From positions 47,698,448 through 47,762,447 of the forward strand of contig NC_086383.1 in the NCBI RefSeq assembly GCF_036588685.1: a stretch of 64,000 nt of DNA, in the 5' to 3' direction. The notes under the pieces were generated by a model that was not told where the DNA came from, ran no database searches, and was given only the letters and a program-made list of their open reading frames with translations. The position numbers and the translations under genes were made by a program. The DNA is from Mytilus trossulus (lineage: Eukaryota; Mollusca; Bivalvia; Mytilida; Mytilidae). The stretch's first letter is position 1. Each line of letters begins with the position of its first letter. Shown here piece after piece: positions 10,701 through 20,600 of this stretch.

Positions 10701-12597
10701 CATAACTATAGTGGTAAGACAGGTACAAAAACTGTACACATAACTATAGTGGTAAGACAGGTCTAAAACTGTACACATAACTGTACACATAACTATAGTG
10801 GTAAGATGGGTACAAAAACTGTACACATAACTATAGTGGTAAGACAGGTCTAAAACTGTACACATAACTGTACACATAACTATAGTGGTAAGATGGGTAC
10901 AAAAACTGTACACATAACTATAGTGGTAAGATGTTAACAAAAACTGTACACATAACTGTAGTGGTAAGATGTTAACAAAAACTGTACACATAACTGTAGT
11001 GGTAAGATGGAGACAAAAACTGTACACATAACTGTAGTGGTAAGATGTTAACAAAAACTGTACACATAACTGTAGTGGTAAGATGTTAACAAAAACTGTA
11101 CACATAACTGTAGTGGTAAGATGGATACAAAAACTGTACACATAACTGTAGTGGTAAGATGGATACAAAAACTGTACACATAACTGCTACTACATAATCT
11201 GTAACACAAAACCACATATATACACTGTTAGACTTCCATTTACTCGTTCTAACACTTTGTTATAAGATGGGTAAAAAACTGTACATATAACTGTAACATA
11301 ACTATAATGGTAAGATTGGTACAAAAACTGTACACATAACTGTAACATAACTATAGTGGTAAGATGGGTACAAAAACTGTACACACAACTGAAACATAAC
11401 TATAGTGGTAAGATGGGTAAAAAATCTGTACACATAACTATAGTGGTAAGATGGGTACACAAAACTGTACACATAACTATAGTGGTAAGATGGATACAAA
11501 AACTGTACACATAACTGTAACATTATTTGCTACTACATAGCTATCTGTAACACGCAACCACATATATACACTGTTAGACTTCCATTTACTTGTATTAACA
11601 CTTTGGTATAGAGTATATCGAACAAAGTCAATTTCAAAGATGCAATACAAGGAGGCAAAGATAAACCCCAATAAATTGATCACTCTATAAATTAAAGCAG
11701 GATGAAATATGAAGACTTTCCTTGAAGCATATGTTCGTAGTTTCCTGTTCAGATTACGTTCATCACGTAGATGTTCTATGTCAACTTTTACTACACTTGG
11801 AAAATGGCGACTTCGTCATCCTTATTTGAACGTTTTTGTAACAACAACCACTCAACATAATTGCTGCTAATGATAAGCAGTCAAAACACGACTTCAAACA
11901 GAAAAACATGAACAGACTACATATAGGTTACCTTAGATGGATCAAGCTGTGCATAATTCGTGATGAAATTACGATCCATTAAGACGCAATGAGCAATGCA
12001 TTCCTATTTGTAAAATTTTTACTTAAGATTTTTTTCTTTGATCTGTATTTTTGTCTTTTTCTATATAAATTGATGAATACCATTTTACACTTTATTTTCA
12101 ACATGCTAAAATCTTACGAAAGCGATTTTCTTGCGTATAAATTCATGTGTTTCAGGAACAAACACAAGTTGAGAAGGCAATGTTATTAAACGTAAGAGAA
12201 CATCACAAAACAAAATGATTCTTGTTTCTTCGCCTCACTCACATGAAGTGTACTTGGATGCTCTGATACAAATCTTGTTATTGGGTAAATAAAAGCATGT
12301 AGATTTACATATCTTTTTTAAGCTCAGGATTATTTGATTGATTGGTGTTTAACGTAACTTTAAGCACTATTACGCTATTTCGTGGCGGTCAGTTTTTATT
12401 GGTGGAGGAAGCGGGAGTGGTCAACTCGCAACCTCGGTGATACAGTAGTTGGACAACTCACATCACTTGAAAACCGAAGTACTCTTTAGCTCAAAACGAC
12501 CAAGAGCTTTATATAGTCGAAAGCATATTTGAGCAAAATGACTATTTTTGTATATATATTTTCAGAATATGCACAGCACATGAAAGGAAAAATATGA
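7744..12597 (+). CDS. Calmodulin-like protein with four EF-hands (5 coding exons)
   Basis: Joined exons 7744-7777, 9341-9484, 9827-9997, 10546-10626 and 12566-12597 give an uninterrupted 153-residue protein. All joins are in phase 1 with AG/GT boundaries. Four canonical 12-residue calcium loops are visible: residues 21-32 (DSDRDGKVSKKE), 57-68 (DSDGNGYIDYQE), 97-108 (DRNKDGFIDQSE) and 133-144 (DKDGDGKINYNE). Each has Asp at position 1, Asp/Asn at 3 and 5, Gly at 6 and Glu at 12, so all four should bind calcium. Length is close to calmodulin (~149), but the sequence between loops is divergent, so this is a calmodulin-like or troponin C-like sensor and not calmodulin itself. The Met at 7744 is the first in the exon; an acceptor (tttatttcag) sits just before it, so a 5' untranslated exon probably precedes. 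A possible poly(A) signal is at 12904-12909. Intron 4 holds a donor-derived minisatellite. Partners are unknown. Confidence 0.88.
7950..8277 (+). repeat. Mussel-type interspersed repeat in EF-hand intron 1
   Basis: Contains 'tctgatgtacagtagttgtc', 'accgttggttttcccgtttt', 'ccaaggctccgtattgaagt' and the hallmark 'ttgtctcattgccactcaca'. A second copy, same orientation, is at 23.60-23.86 kb. No protein-coding capacity is evident. Confidence 0.8.
8570..8815 (+). repeat. Mussel-type interspersed repeat (family of 47.79-48.06 kb)
   Basis: Contains 'ggcgttgtcagtatattaaa' and 'gagtttgactgtcccattgg', preceded by 'gagatcaccctagtttttgg'. The reverse-complement copy is at 47.79-48.06 kb, and a short 3' scrap is at 28.50-28.54 kb. 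Confidence 0.75.
8985..9060 (-). repeat. Short fragment of the 'tctcattggcactcac' repeat, inverted
   Basis: 'gtggtgtgagtgccaatgag' followed by 'acaactctcc' is the reverse complement of the terminal part of the 7.95-8.28 kb repeat. Confidence 0.65.
9341..9484 (+). CDS. EF-hand gene, exon 2 (EF1 and start of EF2)
   Basis: 144 nt, phase 1 to phase 1, between 'tttatttcag' and 'gtatac'. It encodes all of EF-hand 1, including the F-x-x-F-D entry into the loop, and the first three residues of the EF2 loop (DSD). EF2 is therefore split by an intron after its third residue. Confidence 0.88.
9827..9997 (+). CDS. EF-hand gene, exon 3 (EF2 end, linker, EF3)
   Basis: 171 nt, phase 1 to phase 1, between 'ttattacag' and 'gtaagc'. 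It completes EF2 (GNGYIDYQE), encodes a helical linker, and carries all of EF3 (DRNKDGFIDQSE). Confidence 0.9.
10546..10626 (+). CDS. EF-hand gene, exon 4 (EF4)
   Basis: 81 nt, phase 1 to phase 1, between 'tcttttgcag' and 'gtaaga'. It encodes the acidic linker and most of the EF4 loop. Its 3' end, 'aactataatg|gtaagacag', matches the unit of the minisatellite that follows. Confidence 0.88.
10627..11520. repeat. Intronic minisatellite carrying splice-donor-like motifs
   Basis: Units of ~38-50 bp are built from 'gtggtaagatgggtacaaaa', 'actgtacacataactgtag' and variants. They run from the exon 4 donor to about 11.18 kb, resume at 11.27-11.52 kb, and are followed both times by a related unique spacer ('accacatatatacactgtta'), so a larger ~330-bp segment has also been duplicated. 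Each unit repeats the exon 4/intron 4 junction almost exactly (ataactatagtg|gtaaga versus aaactataatg|gtaaga). About 18 donor-like motifs therefore follow the true one. Confidence 0.9.
12335..12480 (-). repeat. SINE-like fragment with (ATCA)n tail, minus orientation
   Basis: Read on the minus strand it ends 'gttaaacaccaatcaatca', preceded by 'ctgaccgccacgaaatagcg'. This is the 3' body of the mussel SINE type also seen at 14.85-15.11 and 15.49-15.64 kb. Confidence 0.6.
12566..12597 (+). CDS. EF-hand gene, terminal exon
   Basis: After acceptor 'atattttcag' the exon completes EF4 (final Glu) and encodes EYAQHMKGKI and a TGA stop at 12595-12597. The in-phase join to exon 4 across the minisatellite-bearing intron supports the model. 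Confidence 0.8.
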
Positions 12598-12690
12598 AGA
12601 CAAGATTCCGCGCAAAGACATCATATCATAGTATCTCATTTAAAAAACAAACTATATATCATTCATTGCAACTGGACGATTTATATAATT

Positions 12691-12924
12691 TCAAATATTA
12701 TATTTTACATTAAAGATGAATTCACGATCACCTATATGGCCAATTAAGTTATATTTGTCCATTCCAGTCTTTGCTTTTAATATTTCTGACGAAAGGTCTA
12801 TTAAGACGGTTTCCAATTTCATATTCAAAGGAAAACAATAATTATATGTTGAATCACTAAAACATCCCTGCACGTACATAAAAAGCAAAACTAACAGTAC
12901 AGCAATAAAATTGCTGTTTTCATC
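12691..12924 (-). CDS. Possible exon of a small secreted protein, unrecognised
   Basis: On the minus strand a strong acceptor (ttgtttctcttttag) precedes an open frame entered in phase 1. It encodes a hydrophobic run (FIAVLLVLLFMYV, then QGC) resembling a signal peptide, followed by ~60 residues with two Cys and a stop at 12691-12693. No Met lies before the hydrophobic run within this exon, so a short upstream exon would have to supply the start; I did not find it. An internal donor (ATATAG|gtgatc) could also shorten the exon. It lies antisense to the presumed 3' end of the EF-hand gene. I do not recognise the family, and it may be chance. Confidence 0.3.
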   Translation of the reverse strand, partial: DENSNFIAVLLVLLFMYVQGCFSDSTYNYCFPLNMKLETVLIDLSSEILKAKTGMDKYNLIGHIGDREFIFNVKYNI

Positions 12925-12929
12925 TAAAA

Positions 12930-14465
12930 GAGAAACAATCTAACCGAACGTCAAGTTCAGAAACAATTCATTGAGACAACTTGACAGGAAATTCCACAGG
13001 AATATACCATATAATTCAGTTGAAGTCACAATCATTAAAAAAAAAACCTGTCTAACCTACAGCGGGAAGTACCACACTTAAAAGAGCTTCTCTCACAATA
13101 CGATTTTTCTAAAAGAAGATAAACAAATCACAATAACCATTGATAAAATGTTTATCTTAAGAGAAGAGTCTATTTCTAAGTTGTCAGATACTGGTATTTC
13201 ATTTAAAACAAAATACCAGACTCATTCATTTTGTTTAATTGTTTTGAGAAAGGAGTTTTCATTTCTGAAACACTTTAAATCCATAGAGCGAGAAAGTCCT
13301 ATTTTTCAGTGTTTGTAAGTTTGAAATTTGTCTTTTAGTAGAGGATGTATATTCTGAAGGCATATCATCTAAATGTTTTTGTGTACTTTTTTTTGTCTGT
13401 TTCTCTATAGGTTTTTTAGTCGTGGGGTTGCCTGTTTATTTTCTACTTCTGAGTGTGAATGTCACTTTCGCCTCTCTTTTGAGATACACAAGAACTTTGA
13501 TGTTTATATATACATATTGTTTTTACTTAAAAATTAAGTTATCATTAAGATTATACAATATAAGTTTTTACAACCATTTCAAGCATTCCCCTATTATTCA
13601 GCGTTTTATACGTTCTTGTGGACGATAGAGGTTCTTAATACTATATTACATATTTAACTGCGACACGTAATCGTAATTATGTGCATCGATATATAAACCA
13701 TAAGATTAATCAAAACAAAATGTTGTTCTACGTTTTGAATGTCCTGTTATTAGTTTTTGCGATACTTCTCAAACTTTGCCCAAAACCTGCAAAATTTCAG
13801 TAATGAAAATTCAAAAGGTTCTTCGAAATAAAGACGTAGAATCTTAAAAATAGACACCAAGCTGTCCCATAAGGAATGTTTACAAAGTTTGTGGAATACA
13901 TTTTGAAAATGGTCTTCGTGTGAAAAATATCCTACCTTTCTTAAAGCGCAAGACCAGGATTCGAGAAATACCGCAAATGATTCAATTATTGAATCTGTCT
14001 CTGAAGCATTTTGATGGCATTTTTAAACCTCATTGATCTGCACATTATTTGCTGTTGCCTTTCCCCATGACTCTTCAATTAAACAGTCACAAGACGGCAA
14101 GATAAATTTGATGTTACCATTCACGCAAAGATTTAAGGAATAATTGTGAACCACCGAAACACATGTCGATTAGGAAGAAATAACCGATCGGAGAAGAACA
14201 GAGAGGTTGGTTGATTACTTAGTTAACTCGTTTCACCCCACCAAAGGTTTATATATAAAGTCAAGAACCTCTTCATGGTTGTTCTTGTTCAAATTTTACT
14301 GTTGTTTTCAGTTATAGATTTTGGTTTTATTGGTATATCTTGTGTGTCACCCATGTTAAATTCTTCACTACATACATCAAACATATTTTTAAACGGGGAA
14401 AGATGCCAATGAACACATATCTTCCGAAACTACTAAAGTAACAGTTTCCTGTCTTTTTAACATTT
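12930..14465. other. Intergenic stretch between the EF-hand and FAX-like genes
   Basis: AT-rich, with a degraded repeat piece near 13.36-13.50 kb ('gttttttagtcgtggggttg'). No exon is supported. The two flanking genes are convergent here. Confidence 0.5.
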
Positions 14466-14471
14466 TTTATT
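14466..14471 (-). promoter_or_regulatory. Candidate poly(A) signal of the FAX-like gene
   Basis: AATAAA on the minus strand, 77 bp beyond the stop codon at 14548-14550. It is the nearest canonical hexamer downstream of the terminal exon. Confidence 0.5.
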
Positions 14472-14547
14472 GCAAAATAAATATAAAATAAAACAGAAAA
14501 AAAATGAAAGACTAGTTTGTTTGTCCACCCTATCAGCTGAGTAGGAT

Positions 14548-14684
14548 CTATGAAGTAGTGCCATTCGTTTTGTTTTTAACAATTCCGTTATTTTCATCAT
14601 TTGGATATTTGACGCAATCTTCCCAATCTGGCCAAAAAGCATTCTTCATTTGTTGACAATATCGATCAAGATTTTGATATCGCT
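14548..14684 (-). CDS. FAX-like gene, terminal exon
   Basis: Acceptor 'ttttttcag' then AG completes a Gln codon. The exon encodes [20 protein letters not shown] and a polar tail ending NGTTS, with TAG at 14550-14548. The 'YCxxM...FWPxW' ending is the family's C-terminal signature. Confidence 0.88.
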
Positions 14685-17600
14685 CTGAAAAATATAGAGA
14701 TGACACATGAAAAGAATATATATCAAATAGTCATAATAGGATAAAACAATTTCATAATTATGCTAACCTGTCAAAATATAACTCTCAAGGCTGATTGGAC
14801 CGTGTGATTGGTACATGTATAAGCACATCTTTATATCTTACTACATGAGACGGGCTCGGTTGACGAGTGGTTTTTCAAGAAAAAAAAGTAGTCGAACTAC
14901 TGCACCACAAGTATGTCAATATTGAGGTTGTTGGTTCGAATCTTGTACACGGCAGGTGCGCTTGATTCCAATCAGTCGACTAGGCTTGTCAGTTTTCCTA
15001 CCAAATGTTGGTGTTTTTCTGGGCATTCTGGTTTCCTCCCCATTAAAAAACTGACCACAACGAAATGCACTAGAAGTCAATCAATCAATCAATCAATCAA
15101 TCAATGGGGATATATTTATGATTAAGGTGCAAGCAAATGTAAAAACAAAATACATATTTTGGATGTTTGGTAGAGGTCTTTCGGTTAGTTCCCCTGAATG
15201 TTCTGTTATTGAAAAAAAATTGGTTACGGATTTCTATTTTCGCTTTGTACTTTATACTTACGAAATAAATCTGTGATATCCGATAAAGGCAAATGCCATC
15301 GAAATTGTGACAGTTGTCCAAATATGCTGCTATCTAATTCACTTGGTATGTCACCAAATATATATTTCTTTTTGCCTGTAAATATATAAAGACATATTCT
15401 GTTGATCGACAAAGAAACACCACATTTTAACTGTGGGCTTAAGTATAAATAAGAGAATCTGTCCGGGTGGTCTGTGTCATTGATAGAAATCACTACAACT
15501 GCGATAAAACCATGCACTCCAATCTTAATTGACTAGGATTGTTACTTTTCCTACCGAAGGTCGATGAAGGTCGATGGTTTTCTCCGGGCACTCCGGCTTC
15601 CTCCATCAATAAATACACCATCAACCAATCAACCATATGATAAACCGATATCGTTTTTATATAATTTAAATATACACACTGTAAGGAATTTACAAATACG
15701 CAGCCATTCGGTCAGAACGCATCAGATATTCCTTATTATCAATCACTTCTTATGAAGAAGAACAATCCATTTTTTTAGGAAATACTCAAAAAATGTTCTT
15801 TTCATAAGAAACTTATTTTAGAATTGAATGCTTCATTTTTGTTGTTTTAAACTAGCGTAAAAACTGTGACCGGAGCACATTTAATATCCATCAAAATTTA
15901 TGATGGTCGACGCTTTAACATGTTCATAAGACTACAGAACGAAGCATTTAAATTTTTTCATTACATTCTGATACTCAAAGGAATCATGAGCCAAATCAAG
16001 TTTTTCATTTGTTTTGAATAAAACTTTCCTTCTCAGTGTTGTAGTATTGTGTTAATAAGAAAGTTCAGCAGCAGATGTTGTATTTTATCATAAAAAATAA
16101 AACATCATCATATAAGTAATATTTGATTATGGTCTGTCACTCAAAAGAACCACGGGGGGGGGGTAACTTATTATTGGGTATACGGGGATGTACCAAAAAT
16201 ATGGGTCATAATTTCGCGAGATTTTATATAAAAATTGCCCTCCTTTTTAATGACATCCTATATTAAAATGCATTTACGTTTGATAACTGTATATTAATTT
16301 GGGGTATGATCTACATATCATATATAAATATGCTATTGAGAATCTTACATTATTTAATGGTTTAATGGTCAATTATTTTATTAAATTAAATAAGTTCCCA
16401 TATGTTATATAAGCATGGGTCATATTTTAAATATTGTATATAAGTATAGGTCATTCTTTCTTAAATATTTATATAACTATAGGTACTGAATTTCAGTGAA
16501 TGTTATATTAAAATGGGTACGTTTTTTGAGGCAAAATGGCACACCCCTTCCAAAAAAATATCGAAGTTACCCCCCGTGAAGAGAACAGATTCATAATGAA
16601 ACATCCGTGTAAAGTTATTATAAAATTATCAACTTAGCATACGTGTTTAAGTAAAATAACCATAAATATGAAATATGGAAAATAAAACTTACCTAGATAT
16701 GTAGATAAACTGTGAAAATCTTTATTTAATATTGCCATGACTTCTTCTTTGTTATGTCTCCCCAGACCTTGTTGGTGTGTCTGACTGTTAACAAACCATC
16801 GTGCAATCGTTAGTTTTAACCATGACCAGTTACTCAATTTAAATTCTCTCATTTCATTGTCATATTTCCATCTATTAACTACCATTAACCTATTAAAAAT
16901 AAAACAAAACGCATAATCAAAAGAGAAAGCAGCAATTCTTACATACAGTCACACAATATAATAATGTATAATAAGACTGAATATATTTCTAATGAGACAA
17001 TTAACTATCTACGAAAGACAACAAGCAAAAAACTAGAAAAATAAAACAAAACCGTTATCAATATGGTCTTATACCACCTTCAACTCAACGACGGGTAAGC
17101 AATATTTTTTAGTAAGATATAAAAGGTTAAAACGTGAGAAAAATCAGAAAGGACCAATTATAAAAATGCCTATAGGATCCATAAATACAAAATGAAGTAC
17201 GCATATAAACTCAATGTATCCCTTTCCGTGCGTTTTGATTAAATCCATTTAATTGTGTTTTTATGTTTCTCTGGGCATAACTTTATGTTTTCCTTCTATC
17301 TTTATTATAATTAAAACAATTCCGCCGTACCAGTACGTATGTTCATCTACCATTCGTTGGAAAGCTACTGCCACAGCTTGTTGTTCTTCTGTCAAGTGTT
17401 TGTTCAGATCAACATCCTTCAGTTTATTGAGATACTCTATAATTAACTGGGAGTCAGGTATTGTTACATCATTGTATTCTATCCATGGAATCTTTCCTTT
17501 TGATCCTCTTATACTGTCATGTACATTCTGAAAAAAAGTCAGTCGGGTTTTATATGACATATAAAGACATTAGCACAAATATGAAAATAACATAAAAGTG

Positions 17601-20600
17601 TATCTTATTTTGACAGCTTAACGTAGTAAATAAATTCAACAAATTGGCTTGTAAGCAATCGTTTTAACATAATTTATCGTTTCCTAAGGAATCTTTAAGG
17701 ATTTACGCTTTTTAAAAGGTTGTCTTCTTCTACGAATTTGTTTTTTTTTTAAATGATTTAATTGTTTATCAAATATTATGTTAGTGTTTAATCAAGACTT
17801 CGAATGCTGTTCCGTAATCCTTTTCGTTTAGGACCACCTATCCTCTATTTCACACTTTTAGATATAGGTTTACACTTAAAACCCAATAACGCATGTATTG
17901 ATTCGTTTACTAAGTATTTGATATACGATTTCCTGCATTAAAGTGCAGGAATTTGTCATGACGAATTTGTGCACTTGACGACTGACTTTTTACCTTTCAT
18001 GTGCTACTGAGTTCATAGGGACGTTCATATGTTTTAAAATAAGATCTCTTCAATCCTGGTCAAACATGCTCGTACATAACACGGAAATGATCACAGCATA
18101 CGTATTTTTTTTTATACTTTTAACAAAATTACATATTTTACGACAAGTATCTACATATGGTTTGGTCGCGATATAAAACCACATAAACCACAATTTGTGA
18201 AAAAATATCTCCAAAGTAGTTTCATTGCAATTTGACAATAAAAGGAAAGAGTGATCATATCACGAAAAATAACGAACATTCCACTATCATAATCAATAAT
18301 TTATGTCATGATATTAAATAGATAATGAAATTCGATAATCTTTTCAAAATTTTGGTATTTATATTGATGGTGTATAAGGGTCATGTAAGTCGTTGTGACG
18401 TCATTATTGAGTCCGAAACAAGGTCAAATTAAGATATTTGACTTCTATTGATGATTTTACTTATAGGTTTAGTTATACAATAATATTTGAACAGCGGTAT
18501 ACTACTGTTGCCTTTATTTACCTATCTCAAAATATATTTTACTCACATTAATATATTTTTTTACATCTTGTGTCAACAAATCTTTTCGTATATGATATTG
18601 GTCATATTCGAACATTGATAGTTATGCAATTTTTGCAGTTTTTACAGTTTGGGTATTCTTCCATGATACAACAAATGCATTATAAATAACAATTTACGAC
18701 ATACAGACCAACAACCATCACGGTTTTCTGACTTGGAACAGTTAATTGTACACGTGGTAGTGTTTAACCTTTTTCCTCTTTTAAAAATAACAGTTTTCTG
18801 TAATGGGCAACAATGTTCACATTCCTGTTTCTATTGTAAACCATCCAGTCATAAATTTATTGTAGTATACATGTCTGTATCCAGTCGGGAATATGACAGT
18901 CGCTGTCTATTCGTTTGATGTGTTTTATTATTTGATTTTGCCATTTGAGTAGGGACTTTCCGTTTTGAATTTTTCTCGGAGTTCAGTATTTTGTGATTTT
19001 ACTTTTTGCTAGACACAGAGCGTCATAATACCTGATAAGGAATTTTTGCCATCCGAAGATAGGTTTCTAGTTTAACAACAAAGGGCGATAAACTAGGAGC
19101 AAAAGGTCCTCTCCCTGGCTGATGAAAAATTACTGTGTCTTTTGGATGTACGACTTCAGAGTTAGAACTGCAATAAATTAAAGCAAGCATTACTGGTATA
19201 TACATATTTATTATGTTGCATAAGAGAAATAGTATTAGATAGGAAGATCTATCGATGTTGAAAGTAGGACAGTTTAAAAAATCTGTTAACCCTAAAGATC
19301 CTTTAAGAAGATATCCGTATATTAATGAAAAGTACCCGGAGATGGCATTAACAGTTACGATTAACAATTTTGCTGCACCAGATACTCATTTCGATAAATA
19401 ATGTTTCCTCAGTGATGCTTTATCACACACATATGAAAGTTTAAAACCTAATACAAACTAGTAGAGTAGGAGTCGCTGATCCTTCCGCAGTTCATATGTT
19501 TGTGTTTCGGCCCAGGTTTTCACAGAGGTAAGCGTTGGCAAAACTTTTTCTGTGTATTGCATTGTGGACTTTATGGACGTTTGGATTTTGTGTTTTAGTT
19601 GTTAATTTCTGTGTTTTTTGTGTCTTGTTGAGATTTGACCCATTCGCACATCTTCTTGTTTTCTTACTTTTGCTTGCTTCTTCCTTCTTTTCAATATGGC
19701 CATTGTGCTGTCTTTCTTTTTCAGTTTTTCAAATGTTTGATTGGTATATTTTGATTTTTCCTGATTTCCCATGTAATATTCATCATAGAATAAAATGATG
19801 CGGTATGACAACTATATATATCAATTATATTTTATTGTATGGTCGTAAACATGAGCAAGTGCATGTCATAAAGTAGCAAAAAAAGTATTCGACATGACGA
19901 AATTCTAAACAATTCAAATAACTAAAGAACAACTTGGTTTATGATTTGACTAGTTAGATTGACACTTACAAATAACAAAAAGACAAAAATAAAAAGACAG
20001 TTGACAAACAGTACCAATTCATAAACTGAGACTAACTAAAAGCTAGCAAGCACGCAACAAATAACGGTTTATACATACATCCCAGATTTAAAGTATTAAC
20101 CAAAACACATCCAATGCGTTAAGTGTGAAGACGTCATGATAAACAGTCTTTGAATGGCTTGACTTTAATAAAATGCCCCAAAAATATGTACAACATAATA
20201 TCGACAGGACGAAGGACCATTATCTTATGATTGCTAGTAAACTTTTTACTGATGTAGAAAAAATGTTAAAACACTTTACGGTCGAAACCGATTGATCATT
20301 CATCACTCAACAAACAAATATATGCAATGTAAGTTAAATACACATCCACGACCGTTTAACAAATCACGTCTTTCAAATAGGTATAACGTGACGTACCATA
20401 TGGCACCTATTTTGACAGTTTTTTCACCTACATTTTTTATGATCAAGACCAAAGTCTCCTTTCTGTGTTAATTTTGAAGCCTTCTTTATTATGTAGGTAA
20501 CCCATTTTGATTTATAATCCATATTTACTCATAGCCGAAAAATTGGTTTGAACCGACCTCCGAACTATCCATGATTCCGTAATGAGGAGTATCCAAATTG

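Noticed and set aside
10638-11683. Long minus-strand frames (up to 176 codons, YHYSYVYSF-type repeats)
   Set aside because: Produced by the intronic minisatellite; pure repeat translation.
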